Positions 37,745 through 48,680 of a DNA stretch of 64,000 nucleotides are shown one piece after another. Position 1 is the first letter of the stretch, and the number at the start of each line of letters is the position of its first letter. The notes below the pieces were generated by a model. The model was given only the letters and a program-made list of their open reading frames with translations, made no database searches and was not told the DNA's origin. The stretch is from assembly GCA_903897925.1 (NCBI GenBank), contig CAIUDG010000046.1:1-64000 (forward strand), in the 5' to 3' direction. The position numbers and the translations under genes were made by a program. This DNA is from an uncultured beta proteobacterium. GTDB lineage: Bacteria; Pseudomonadota; Gammaproteobacteria; Burkholderiales; Burkholderiaceae_C.

Positions 37745-37811
37745 AGGATGCGGGGCGGTAGAAATCGCCGGGGGCGCTTTGCAGCCGGCGCATTTTCTGC
37801 CGCCCCGCATC

Positions 37812-37813
<2 letters not shown>
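37745..37813. repeat. Long imperfect palindrome between priA and rep
   Basis: A 20-base arm (37745-37764, beginning AGGATGCGGGGCGG) pairs with 37794-37813 (ending CCGCCCCGCATCCT) with one mismatch around a 29-base centre. That centre itself contains CGCCG/CGGCG pairing. The right arm reaches the priA stop at 37812-37814. No T-run follows on either strand, so it is not a typical terminator. RNA stabilisation or an extragenic palindromic element is possible. Confidence 0.8.
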
Positions 37814-39938
<2,125 letters not shown>

Positions 39939-40320
39939 GATCGGTATCCGTGGGGCACCAAAAGTGGGCAGGGCGCTGGGCCGGGGGGTGTCGGGTTGGG
40001 ACGCTAACTTGATGTGTTTCTTAGGAAAAGTGCCTAAGTCCTTGATTTGTAAACCTTTTGTCAACGCTCCAGATTTTCTGTGGATAACTTTGTTTATATG
40101 TTGCCAGAGAGCGCTCCAAAGCCTTGATTCTTAAGGCTTTGGCTGGAATGCCCGCAAAAAAAGCAAACTTTTAATTCCTTATAAATCAAGGACTTACGAT
40201 CGCTATCGAGTTTGTAGCGGGCGCCGCCGTGGCGCCGTGCTACCAATGTGCCGCTCCACCCATTTTGTGCATAAGTAATGACGCGCTGGCTGGTTTGGCG
40301 GCAAAAAACGTGCTAGGCGT
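39939..40320. promoter_or_regulatory. 382-bp hemE-priA gap with inverted repeats and a DnaA-box match
   Basis: No gene is seen. The region is AT-rich relative to its surroundings. Perfect 14-bp inverted repeats lie at 40035-40048 (TAAGTCCTTGATTT) and 40183-40196. A 10-bp hairpin lies at 40116-40142 (CCAAAGCCTT/AAGGCTTTGG). TGTGGATAA at 40079-40087 is an exact DnaA box (TTATCCACA on the minus strand). On the minus strand TTGACA (40064-40059) is a good -35 element for priA, but its -10 region is weak. Regulation of priA by DnaA is inferred. Confidence 0.55.
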
Positions 40321-41435
40321 TTATTTCCTGAGGGCTTTGGAGTGGCTGTGCACGGCTTCTACCAGGGCCGCCACGTGGTCCGGCGGGGTGTACTGGCTGA
40401 TGCCGTGGCCGAGATTGAAAATGTGCGTCGGACCGGTGCCGCTGCCCTGGTAGGGCGCGCCAAAGCTGTCCAGCACACGGTGCACTTCGGTGGCAATCTG
40501 GGCTGGCGGGGCAAACAGCACGTTCGGGTCGATATTGCCTTGCAGCGCTTTGCCGGGGCCGTTTTCGCTGCCGCCGACCAGTTTGCGGGCCTGGCCCAGG
40601 TTGACGGTCCAGTCCAATCCCAGCACGTCGCAGTCGAGTGCGGCCATTTCCTGCAGCCACAAGCCGCCACCTTTGGTGAAAACGATGCGCGGCACGACCG
40701 CGCCGTCGGTGCCGGTGCGACGCAGCTGGGCCAGCACGCGGGCCGTGTAGGCGAGCGAGAATTCCTGGAACGCGCCGTCCGCCAGCACGCCGCCCCAGCT
40801 GTCAAAAATCATTACGGCCTGGGCGCCAGCTTCAATCTGGCGTTCAGGTAAACCGCCACGGCGTCGGCATTGACGGCCAAAATGCGGTGCATCAGGTCAG
40901 GGCGGCTGTACAGCATGCTCTTGACCAGGCGGTAGTCGTCCGAGCCTTTGCCTTCAACCATGTAGCAGGCCAGGGTCCAGGGACTGCCGGAGAAGCCGAT
41001 CAGCGGCACCCGGCCCTGCAGTGCGTGGCGGATGCTGGTGACGGCGTCAAACACATAGCGCAGCTTGTCCATGTCCGGTACCGCGAGTTTGGCCACTTCG
41101 GCTTCGTCGCGCACCGCAGTGGCAAAACGTGGGCCTTCGCCCTGCGCAAAGGACAGGCCCAGGCCCATGGCGTCGGGCACGGTCAGGATGTCGCTGAACA
41201 GAATGGCAGCGTCGAGCGGGTAGCGTTCCAGTGGCTGCAGCGTGACTTCGGTGGCGAAGTCGGTGTTGGTGGCCAGGCCCATGAAACTGCCGGCGCGGGC
41301 GCGCGTGGCGCAGTACTCCGGCAGGTAGCGACCGGCCTGGCGCATGAGCCAGACGGGGGTGTGGTCGGTGGCCTGGCGCAGGCAGGCACGCAGGAAAGTG
41401 TCGTTCTGGAGAGGGGCGTAAATGGGTGCGTTCAT
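40321..41435 (-). pseudogene. hemE: Uroporphyrinogen decarboxylase, split by an apparent 1-bp deletion
   Basis: HemE decarboxylates uroporphyrinogen III to coproporphyrinogen III in heme synthesis. The N-terminal part (41435 to about 40840) shows [15 protein letters not shown] and [13 protein letters not shown] and ends with an aberrant LKLAPRP and TAA. The rest continues in another frame from [13 protein letters not shown] to the normal C-terminus with NLGHGI. Adding one C in the run near 40838-40841 (AACGCCAGATT to AACGCCCAGATT on the coding strand) restores [20 protein letters not shown] and a 371-residue protein. A sequencing error is likely because the gene is normally essential, but a real lesion cannot be excluded. 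Confidence 0.9.
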
Positions 41436-41496
41436 GCCCCGATTGTCGCAGCTTGGCGCGGCCCGCCGATTGCGCTGGCGCAAGGGGGCGTTGCAG

Positions 41497-43728
41497 CTAC
41501 AAGCGTGCGAGTTCTCCACGTAGCGCCTGCACGCTCAGAATTTCTGACAACACCCGTGGTGTCTGGCCGGCCTGGTACAGCACATAGACCGGCACGCCAC
41601 TGCGGCCGATCTGGGTCAGGGCCTGGGTGACGGCGGGGTCGCGCCGGGTCCAGTCGGCGCGCAGCAGGGTCACGCCTTTGGCGCTGAAATCGGCCAGCAC
41701 CTGCGGGTTTGCCAGCGTGGTCTTCTTGTTGTACTGGCAGGTAATGCACCAGGCGGCGGTAAAGTCGACAAACACCGGCTTGCCGGCCGCCAGTTCGCTG
41801 GCCAGCCGCTCTGCCGACCAGGCCTGCCAGTGCGGGGTGCCGGCATGGGCCGGGTCGTTGTTGGTGGATTCGGCGGCGCTGCTTTCTTCCAGGCGGAAGA
41901 TGCCTGGCCCGAGATCGCCGGCCAGCAGCAGCAGCGCCAGCAAGGACAGCCCGGCCAGCACCGAACGGCTGCGACCGTGCAGGCCCAGGCTCCAGACCAG
42001 CAGGCCCAGGCCGAGCAGCAGGGCCAGCAGGCTGAAGGCGCCGTCGATGCCGCTCAGGTGCGCCAGCACCCACAGCAGCCAGACCACGGTGGCCCACATC
42101 GGAAAGGCCATGAAGCGGCGCAGCGTGTCCATCCATGCGCCGGGCTTGGGCATCCATTGCGCCAGGCCCGGGGCCCAGCTGGCCAGCAGATAGGGCAGGG
42201 CCAGACCGAGTCCGATTGCAGCGAAGATGGCCAGCGCCTGGGCCGTTGGCAAGGCAATGGCGTAGCCTAGCGAGGCACCCATGAAGGGCGCGGTGCAGGG
42301 CGAGGCGATGGCCACCGCCAGCATGCCGGACAGAAAGGCGTCGCCCAGCGGATGGCGCAGCTGCAGGCTGGCCAGGTTGCCAGGCAGCCAGGAGCCGACT
42401 TCGAGCCAACCCATCAGGTTCATGCCGATCAGGGTGAACAGCACGGCGAGAAAGGCAATCACGGCCGGCGACTGCAGCTGGAAGCCCCAGCCCAGTTGTT
42501 CGCCGCCGGCACGCAGCGCCAGTAGCAGGCCACCCAATGCCAGACAGGACAGCACCACCCCGGCGGTATAGGCCAGACCCTGCAGGCGGTGGCTGCCCGC
42601 TCCCGACTGGCTGGGGCGGGCGAAGGCCAGCACCTTGATGGCCAGCACCGGGAACACGCAGGGCATCAGGTTCAGGATCAGGCCGCCGAGCAGGGCACTG
42701 AGCAGCGCCGGCAGCCAGATGGCGGAGCCGCTGTCCGTCTGGGCCGGCGTGGCCGCCGGCGCACCCGATGGCGCGGTAGCGATGGCGCCGGGTGTGCCCG
42801 GTGCCGACGGGCTCGGCCAGCGGCCCTGCACCGGCCCTTCCAGACGCAGGCTTTGCGGCCCCAGGCTGAGGACAAAGGCCAGCTGTTCGGGTGTGTCGCT
42901 GCGCAGGCTGGACAGTGCCATGCGGGCCTGCCAGCTGCCATCGGCCTGCCAGCTTTGGCTACCGGTGTGGTCGCTGCTGCTGGGGGCTTGTGCGCTATCG
43001 ATGATGTCGGCGCGCTCAATGAAGGCGTTCAGGTCTTTGCCGCGCCAGGCTTCGGGCAGGCCCTGGGCCTGCAGCGACAAGCCGTCGGCGCCCACTTGCA
43101 GGCTGAGTTTGCCGGTACCGGCGACCGGTGCGGCACGTTGGGCCTGCTCAAATTCGGCGGCGTGCAGCGCGCTCGAACCATGCACCGGAATGTCGAGTGC
43201 AAACTTGCCTTCCTGGGGCACACATTCCTGGCGGCACACCAGCCAGGATGCGCTGAGTTGGACCGTCAGGTGCTCACTGGCGGGCTTGAAATTTTGGGTC
43301 ACCTGGACTGGCACGGGCAGCAGGACCTGGCCTTCGTAGCCGAAATTGGCGAGCGTGCCGATGCGTATTTTTTGTGGCGCCGGCCATTGAATCTCGCCCG
43401 CCTGCAGGCCCGCCGGCAGATCCCAGTGCAGCTGTGTTGACAGACCGGAATCGCCGGGATTTTTCCAATAGGTGTGCCAGCCCGGCTGGTGCCTGAGTTG
43501 CAGGCCGAGCCAGAGTGGCTTGCCGGCGCCAAGCCCTTGCGGCGCCAGCGCCAGCAGTTCGGCCTGCAGCTGCTCGGTTTTCACTACGGCGCTGGCGGTC
43601 TTGCTGGCGAACGGCAGGCCGGGGTTGCTTGGCGCCGGGAATTGCGCGTGCCCGTTCAGGTGCAGCGCGCCGGCCAGGAGCAGCAGCAAAAAGGAACGCA
43701 GGGTATCAGGCAGGGACAGGCGCGGCAT
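41497..43728 (-). CDS. DsbD/ScsB-type protein-disulfide reductase
   Basis: The 743-residue membrane protein moves electrons from cytoplasmic thioredoxin to periplasmic partners. It has a signal peptide (about 1-28) and a periplasmic domain with a Cys pair ([12 protein letters not shown]). The CcdA/DsbD-like membrane part has eight or so helices with [13 protein letters not shown] and [14 protein letters not shown]. The C-terminal thioredoxin domain carries [13 protein letters not shown]. The long N-terminal domain is closer to ScsB than to classical DsbD. ATG 43728 was chosen for the signal peptide; ATG 43770 in the same frame abuts the upstream gene. Confidence 0.85.
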   Translation of the reverse strand: MPRLSLPDTLRSFLLLLLAGALHLNGHAQFPAPSNPGLPFASKTASAVVKTEQLQAELLALAPQGLGAGKPLWLGLQLRHQPGWHTYWKNPGDSGLSTQLHWDLPAGLQAGEIQWPAPQKIRIGTLANFGYEGQVLLPVPVQVTQNFKPASEHLTVQLSASWLVCRQECVPQEGKFALDIPVHGSSALHAAEFEQAQRAAPVAGTGKLSLQVGADGLSLQAQGLPEAWRGKDLNAFIERADIIDSAQAPSSSDHTGSQSWQADGSWQARMALSSLRSDTPEQLAFVLSLGPQSLRLEGPVQGRWPSPSAPGTPGAIATAPSGAPAATPAQTDSGSAIWLPALLSALLGGLILNLMPCVFPVLAIKVLAFARPSQSGAGSHRLQGLAYTAGVVLSCLALGGLLLALRAGGEQLGWGFQLQSPAVIAFLAVLFTLIGMNLMGWLEVGSWLPGNLASLQLRHPLGDAFLSGMLAVAIASPCTAPFMGASLGYAIALPTAQALAIFAAIGLGLALPYLLASWAPGLAQWMPKPGAWMDTLRRFMAFPMWATVVWLLWVLAHLSGIDGAFSLLALLLGLGLLVWSLGLHGRSRSVLAGLSLLALLLLAGDLGPGIFRLEESSAAESTNNDPAHAGTPHWQAWSAERLASELAAGKPVFVDFTAAWCITCQYNKKTTLANPQVLADFSAKGVTLLRADWTRRDPAVTQALTQIGRSGVPVYVLYQAGQTPRVLSEILSVQALRGELARL

Positions 43729-43771
43729 GGGGCGTAATAGAGAGGAAGAAGGGGGCGGGCAGCAGCGCATG

Positions 43772-44134
43772 CTACGCCATTGCGATCAAGCCGGCATTGG
43801 CCGGGTCAACTTCGATAAAAATGGCGGGCAGCTTTTTGGGCGCATGAATGCGCAGTTGCTTGTTGACGTTTTCGCGGCCGAACACCACTTCAATATCGGC
43901 CACGGCGACGCCAAACAGCGGTGCCAGAAAGCGCACCATGTGGTCGGTCGCTTTACCGTCCTTGGGCGCGGCGGTGACGCTGATTTTGAGTTGCGTGCCC
44001 TTGGGTTTGCCGATGGCGTCCTTGCTGGCCGCCGGTTTGCCCAGCACATTGAGCACCAGGGTGCTGCCGTCCCAGGCATAAAAGGTGTCACCAGTGGTGT
44101 AGCGTTCGGCAGAGGTTTGCTTGGGTCGGGCCAT
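43772..44134 (-). CDS. DUF167/YggU family protein
   Basis: The 120-residue product contains GTQLKISVTAAPKDGKATDH and VVFGRENVNKQLRIHAPKK. These resemble the conserved P-x-x-G-K-A-N/T ... G-x-x-S/N-x-x-K pattern of the UPF0235 family, a small alpha/beta fold of unknown biochemical role. It is slightly longer than typical at the N-terminus. The start lies 43 bases from the divergent creatininase-family gene, so the two share a short promoter region. Confidence 0.8.
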   Translation of the reverse strand: MARPKQTSAERYTTGDTFYAWDGSTLVLNVLGKPAASKDAIGKPKGTQLKISVTAAPKDGKATDHMVRFLAPLFGVAVADIEVVFGRENVNKQLRIHAPKKLPAIFIEVDPANAGLIAMA

Positions 44135-44177
44135 GGCGGAATGATACGGCGTGCGCGCAAGGCCTAAGATAGTGGCC

Positions 44178-45023
44178 ATGACGCGTACTTCACGATTCTG
44201 GGCCGACTGGAACGCCAGCGATTTTTCCCGCCAGCAGGCCGAAGGGCGGATGGCGCAGACCATCGCCGTGCTGCCGGTGGCGGCCACCGAGCAGCATGGG
44301 CCGCACCTGCCGCAGCGTGTCGACACGGCGCTGCTGGACGGCGTGGTGGCGGCGGCGCTGGCGCATCTGGACGCGCAGTTGCCGGTGTTGTTCCTGCCGA
44401 CCCAGACGGTAGGATTCAGTCCGGAACACGCGGCCTTTGCCGGCACCCTGAGCTTGCGCAGCGAGACCATTGTGCGTTTGTGGACGGACATTGCCGAAAG
44501 TGTCGCCGCCACCGGGGTGCGCAAGCTGGTGCTGCTGAATTCGCACGGCGGCAACGTGGCCGTGGCGGACCTCGTGGCGCGCGATCTGCGTGCGCGCCTG
44601 GGCCTGCTGGTGTACCGGGTGAACTGGTATGACCTGCCGCTGCTGGACGCCGCCGGCCACGAGTTCCCGACCCCGTGCAGCGCCCACGAACAGCGCTTCG
44701 GCATCCATGCGGGCGATGTCGAAACCTCCATGATGCTGGCGCTGGCGCCAGAGCAGGTGGACCTGGCGCAGGCTGAAAATTTCGTTTCCAGTGCGGAGCA
44801 GCGTGCGCGCCAGTTTGCCGTGCTGGGCAATGGCCGCAGCGCCAAGCTGGCCTGGCAGATACAGGACTACCACCCGGCAGGGGCGGTCGGCAATGCGGCG
44901 GCGGCCACGGCGGAAAAAGGCCAAATCCTGTTGCAGGGCGCAGGCCGCGGGCTGGCGCAGTTGCTGGCAGAGTTGCACCAGCTGCCGCTGGACACCTTGC
45001 GCGGTCCTGGCGCTGCGGCGTAG
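44178..45023 (+). CDS. Creatininase family hydrolase
   Basis: The 281-residue protein matches the creatininase/creatinine amidohydrolase fold, a binuclear metal amidase. Metal-binding signatures are LPVAATEQHGPHLPQRVDT near residue 33, LNSHGGN near 125 and HAGDVETSMML near 175. Family members open cyclic amides such as creatinine or formamides in cofactor pathways, and the actual substrate is unclear. ATG 44178 fits the family N-terminus; in-frame GTG 44151 is an alternative. It converges with the histidine phosphatase gene. Confidence 0.85.
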   Translation: MTRTSRFWADWNASDFSRQQAEGRMAQTIAVLPVAATEQHGPHLPQRVDTALLDGVVAAALAHLDAQLPVLFLPTQTVGFSPEHAAFAGTLSLRSETIVRLWTDIAESVAATGVRKLVLLNSHGGNVAVADLVARDLRARLGLLVYRVNWYDLPLLDAAGHEFPTPCSAHEQRFGIHAGDVETSMMLALAPEQVDLAQAENFVSSAEQRARQFAVLGNGRSAKLAWQIQDYHPAGAVGNAAAATAEKGQILLQGAGRGLAQLLAELHQLPLDTLRGPGAAA

Positions 45024-45035
45024 CGCGCGGCCGGT

Positions 45036-45704
45036 TCAGGCGTAGGTGATGAGCGCGGCCTGGCTGGCAGGGTCCAGGTGCGGCAAGGTGTTGAAGCTTT
45101 GCAGCGCATGGCGCTTGGGGGTGAACACGAATTCGCTCACGGCACTGTTGCGCAAGCGCATGTTCAGTTCAATCCGGGCGGCTGGCGGCGTGTCCAGCAA
45201 GTCGCCTATTGCGCTGCTGATCACCCCACCACTGCTAACCAGCAGCACATTGCCGCTGTGCGCGCTGCGCACGTGGTCCAGCACGGCGCGGATGCCACTG
45301 ACAAAGTCGTGGTAGCTGGGCATGCCTGCGGGGGCAGAGCGGCCTTGCATCCATGCGCCCAGGCCTTCGCGCAGCAGTCGGAAATGTTGGCGATAGCCTT
45401 CCGGGCTGTCCGGCTGTGGCAGGGTGTCTGGCTGCAGGGCCTGGATCAGGGCGTCGCTGTCGTATTCGTTGAGGCCGTCCCAGTGCTGCGCCGGCAGCTC
45501 GGTTTGCATGCCCTCGGCAATGCCTTGCCAGGTTTGCAGGTGGCGGCGCAGCGTGCCGGTGTGCACGGCTTCAAAAGCCGTGCCGGTGCGGGCAAAGTAG
45601 GCGCCCAGCAACTGGCTTTGGCGTTGCCCCAGCGCGCTGAGTTGGTCGTAGTCGGCAGCACCGAGCGAAGCTTGTCCGTGGCGGACCAGGTAAAGAGTTC
45701 CCAT
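45036..45704 (-). CDS. Histidine phosphatase family protein (phosphoglycerate mutase-like)
   Basis: The 222-residue product begins MGTLYLVRHGQASLG, the R-H-G motif that holds the phosphorylated histidine. It continues with VHTGTLRRHLQTW (second Arg) and VLLVSSGGVISSAI, where the usual second catalytic His of the G-H-G-G pattern is replaced by Ser-Ser-Gly-Gly. That change may affect catalysis or shift it to another residue. The substrate is unknown. ATG 45704 was preferred over the in-frame ATG 45713 because the family starts three residues before the first strand. Confidence 0.82.
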   Translation of the reverse strand: MGTLYLVRHGQASLGAADYDQLSALGQRQSQLLGAYFARTGTAFEAVHTGTLRRHLQTWQGIAEGMQTELPAQHWDGLNEYDSDALIQALQPDTLPQPDSPEGYRQHFRLLREGLGAWMQGRSAPAGMPSYHDFVSGIRAVLDHVRSAHSGNVLLVSSGGVISSAIGDLLDTPPAARIELNMRLRNSAVSEFVFTPKRHALQSFNTLPHLDPASQAALITYA

Positions 45705-45755
45705 GCGCCGCATCTTAGTCAGCGCGCGCCTGCTTGTCTGTCACCTGTGCTTCGT

Positions 45756-46733
45756 TTAAAGCAGCACCTGCCCGGTGATGCTGGGCAAGACCGGGCCGCC
45801 GACCCAGACCTGGCCCTGCGCGTCCTGGGCAATTTGCACCAGTCCATCGGCGCCGACGCAGCAGCCCTGGGCCGCCAGGTAACTGGCTGGCGCCCCGTGT
45901 TCGGCGATCAACCATTGCGCCAGGCTGGCATTGAAACTGCCGGTGACCGGGTCTTCGTTGATGGCCGCACCACGGGCAAAAAAGCGCACTTCCAGGTCGG
46001 GTGTGGCGGGGTCGGGGGGCGCGCTGGTGTTGCCGGCATGGCCGCCGCCGAAGGCGCGGGCTTCGCGATTGGAGCGTGTGATCAGGCCAGGGCCGCCGGT
46101 GCCAGGCGCCGGGCCGTACCAGGCAGCAACGCCGACGCCGCTGACGCCTGCTGCTTGCAGCGCCTGCTCCAGCGCGAGCCAGTCTGGACGCAGTGCCAGC
46201 ACACTGTCGGCGCTGTCGAGCAGCAGCGCGAAGTGCTGCGGACCGTTGTGCAGTTGCTGGCTGGCCAGGACCTGTTCTGGTGCTAAGCCGAGGGCACGCG
46301 CCAGGTGTTGCTGCAGCGCGGCTGCCGGCTGCTGGCGTTGCAATGCCGGCGCGGCAAACGCCAGCTGTGCGCTGCTGCTGCGGCGCAACGCAACCAGTCC
46401 TGCCGGGCACTGTTGCACGATGCGCTCCGGCTGCTGTGGCACGCCGCCCTGGGCCAGCCAGGCGTAGCAGCTGCCCAAGGTGGGGTGCCCGGCAAAAGGC
46501 ATTTCGTAGGCGGTGGTGAAAATGCGCACCTGGTAGTCGGCGCCGGCGGCGCGTGCGGCTTCGGTGGGAGGCAGCAGAAAACAGGTTTCGGCGAGCTGGG
46601 TCCAGCGCGCAAAACCCTGCATCTGGGCGGTGCTCAGGCCGCTGCCATCCAGCACCACCGCCAGCGCATTGCCGGCGCTGGGGCGGGCGGCAAATACATC
46701 GACCTGCTGGAACGGGCGCAGCCGTGCGCTCAT
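45756..46733 (-). CDS. PhzF family isomerase/epimerase-like protein
   Basis: The 325-residue protein has the PhzF fold marks: FQQVDVFAARPSAGNALAVV, the catalytic-Glu segment TQLAETCFLLPP, FTTAYEMPFAGHPTLGSCYA, and EDPVTGSFNASLAQWL near the C-terminus. PhzF enzymes isomerise dihydro-hydroxyanthranilate, and relatives act on diverse small acids, so the substrate here is open. ATG 46733 overlaps the stop of the upstream aminotransferase (ATGA), so the two are coupled and may share a pathway. Confidence 0.87.
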   Translation of the reverse strand: MSARLRPFQQVDVFAARPSAGNALAVVLDGSGLSTAQMQGFARWTQLAETCFLLPPTEAARAAGADYQVRIFTTAYEMPFAGHPTLGSCYAWLAQGGVPQQPERIVQQCPAGLVALRRSSSAQLAFAAPALQRQQPAAALQQHLARALGLAPEQVLASQQLHNGPQHFALLLDSADSVLALRPDWLALEQALQAAGVSGVGVAAWYGPAPGTGGPGLITRSNREARAFGGGHAGNTSAPPDPATPDLEVRFFARGAAINEDPVTGSFNASLAQWLIAEHGAPASYLAAQGCCVGADGLVQIAQDAQGQVWVGGPVLPSITGQVLL

Positions 46734-47962
46734 GGGCGGTGTTCGCGAATGGCCGCGGCCAGCGCGGCGACACCGCGCTGAATTTCTTCCACGCTGGGCG
46801 TGACGAAGCTCAGGCGCATGCTGCGCGTGTCCGCGTGGTCGGCATAAAAAGGCGCGCCCGGCACAAAGGCCACCCCCTTGTCGACTGCGTGCGGCAGCAG
46901 ATCCACAGCGTTCATGCCGGCGGGCAGTCGGGCCCACAGAAACATGCCGCCGGCCGGGGTGTTCCAGGTCAGGGACTGGTCGGGTTGGGTCTGGGCCTCA
47001 GGGAAATGGTGCTGCAGGGCCAGCAGCATGGCGTCCCGCTGGGTCTTGTAGAGCGCGCGGATGGTTGGCACGTGGCGGTCCAGGAAGCCGCCCTGCATCA
47101 CTTCGTAAATCAGGCGCTGGTTGAAGCCCGGGCTGTGCAGGTCGGCGGCCTGCTTGGCCTGCAGCAGTTTCGGGTACATGGCTTTTGGCGCCACCAGAAA
47201 GCCCATGCGCAGGCCGGGCGCCAGCACCTTGGAAAACGAGCCCAGGTAGATGCCGCCGTCGGGGTTGCGCGCAGTCAGGCTGGCGGCAGGGGCTTCGTCG
47301 AACCAGAGGTCGCCGTAGGGATTGTCTTCAATCAGCGGCAGACCGAGTTCGGCCGCTGCCGCGCTGAGCGCGCAGCGCCCGGCCTCCGACATGGTGCGGC
47401 CAGTCGGGTTCTGGAAGTTGGGCAGCACATACAGAAAGCGGGCGTCCCGGCCCTTGCTGCGCAGGTCGGCGATGTCGATGCCTTCGCTGTCGCTGGCCAC
47501 GCTCAGCACCTCGGGCTCCATCGGCATGAAGGCCATCACCGCGCCCAGGTAGGTTGGGGATTCCACCAGCACCTTGCTGCCGGCGTCGATCAGCACCTTG
47601 GCCACCAGGTCCAGCCCCTGCTGGGAGCCGGTGGTGATCAGCACCTGGGCCGGATCGACATGCCAGACCTGGCCGGCGGCAGCGGCTTGCTGGCTCAGGT
47701 GCTGTGCCACCATGGCACGCAGGGGCGCGTAGCCTTCACTGGCGGCATATTGCAGGGCGCCGGTCGGGTCGTCGTGCAGCACCTTGGTGCAGGCCGCAGC
47801 GAATTCCGCCACCGGAAACGTTTTTCCCGAGGGCAGGCCACCGGCAAAGCTGATGATGCCGGGGCGTTCCGTGACCTTGAGAATTTCGCGAATCACCGAC
47901 GGATTCATCTTGGCGGCGCGGGCCGCGAGGGTCCAGTGGGTCGATGGGCTGGTTGGGGTCAT
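46730..47962 (-). CDS. PLP-dependent aminotransferase (fold type I, class I/II)
   Basis: The 410-residue enzyme shows RPGIISFAGGLPSGKTFPV, ITTGSQQGLDLVAKVLID, VLPNFQNPTGRTMS and the PLP-lysine motif LGSFSKVLAPGLRMG. This resembles the 2-aminoadipate/kynurenine aminotransferase group that takes large amino acids. The substrate cannot be fixed. GGAGAGG upstream of ATG 47962 is a strong ribosome binding site. It is the first gene of a two-gene operon with phzF, downstream of a LysE exporter in the same direction. Confidence 0.88.
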   Translation of the reverse strand: MTPTSPSTHWTLAARAAKMNPSVIREILKVTERPGIISFAGGLPSGKTFPVAEFAAACTKVLHDDPTGALQYAASEGYAPLRAMVAQHLSQQAAAAGQVWHVDPAQVLITTGSQQGLDLVAKVLIDAGSKVLVESPTYLGAVMAFMPMEPEVLSVASDSEGIDIADLRSKGRDARFLYVLPNFQNPTGRTMSEAGRCALSAAAAELGLPLIEDNPYGDLWFDEAPAASLTARNPDGGIYLGSFSKVLAPGLRMGFLVAPKAMYPKLLQAKQAADLHSPGFNQRLIYEVMQGGFLDRHVPTIRALYKTQRDAMLLALQHHFPEAQTQPDQSLTWNTPAGGMFLWARLPAGMNAVDLLPHAVDKGVAFVPGAPFYADHADTRSMRLSFVTPSVEEIQRGVAALAAAIREHRP

Positions 47963-48035
47963 GGGAAGGCCTCTCCTGGGGCAGGGTTGCAGTGCGAGTG
48001 CTTGGGTGGGTGAAGAAAGGGCTTATTGTGCCGGG

Positions 48036-48635
48036 TCAGGGCCGCAGCAAGGGAATCAGTGATGCCAGCAGCGCCAGCGCCATGGTGCCGTTGAAGACGC
48101 GCAGGTGCAGCGGGTGCTGCAAGTAGCTGCGCATGCCGCTGCCAAAGGCGATCCAGACGCCCACGCAGGGCACGCCCAGCAGGGCGAACAGGGAACCCAG
48201 CAGTAGCACCTGGTCCAGGCTGGCGTTGGGTGGCAGGTAGCCCGTGACGGCGGTCATGGCCATGACCCAGCCTTTGGGATTGATCCATTGAAACGCTGCC
48301 GCACCCCAGAAGCCCAGCGGGCGTGCGCTCGCTATGGCGCCGCCCGGTGCACTGCGGCTGCTGGCCAGTTTCCAGGCCAGCCAGGCCATATAGGCGGCGC
48401 CGATATAGCGCATGCCTTCGAGCAACTGCGGCTGCATGGCAAACAGGCTGTGCAGGCCGAGCCCGACCAGCACCAGCATGAAGCCGAAACCGAGGCAGAT
48501 GCCTGCCAAGTGCGGCAGTGTGCGGCGCATGCCGAAGTTGACGCCGGAGGCCAGCACCATGGTGTTGTTGGGGCCTGGCGTAACAAGGCTGACGATGGCA
48601 AATACGCTGGCGGCCAGCAGGGACGGGAAATTCAT
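48036..48635 (-). CDS. LysE/RhtB family amino-acid exporter
   Basis: The 199-residue protein has six likely membrane helices and the family N-terminus FAIVSLVTPGPNNTMVLASG followed by GMRRTLPHLAG. LysE/RhtB exporters pump amino acids such as lysine, threonine or homoserine lactone out of the cell. The neighbouring aminotransferase and EamA/MocR genes suggest amino-acid handling, but the substrate is unknown. GGAA precedes ATG 48635. Confidence 0.9.
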   Translation of the reverse strand: MNFPSLLAASVFAIVSLVTPGPNNTMVLASGVNFGMRRTLPHLAGICLGFGFMLVLVGLGLHSLFAMQPQLLEGMRYIGAAYMAWLAWKLASSRSAPGGAIASARPLGFWGAAAFQWINPKGWVMAMTAVTGYLPPNASLDQVLLLGSLFALLGVPCVGVWIAFGSGMRSYLQHPLHLRVFNGTMALALLASLIPLLRP

Positions 48636-48680
48636 CAGGATTCCATTAATTGCTGCACAAACGAATAGACCAATAACTGC

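Noticed and set aside
40079..40087. A replication origin upstream of priA
   Set aside because: Only one DnaA box is visible, and there is no box cluster, dnaA/dnaN, rnpA-rpmH or gidA neighbourhood.
40321..41435. Two separate, translationally coupled genes at the hemE locus (TAATG junction)
   Set aside because: Both parts are complementary pieces of one HemE, and a single inserted C restores the full conserved sequence across the junction.
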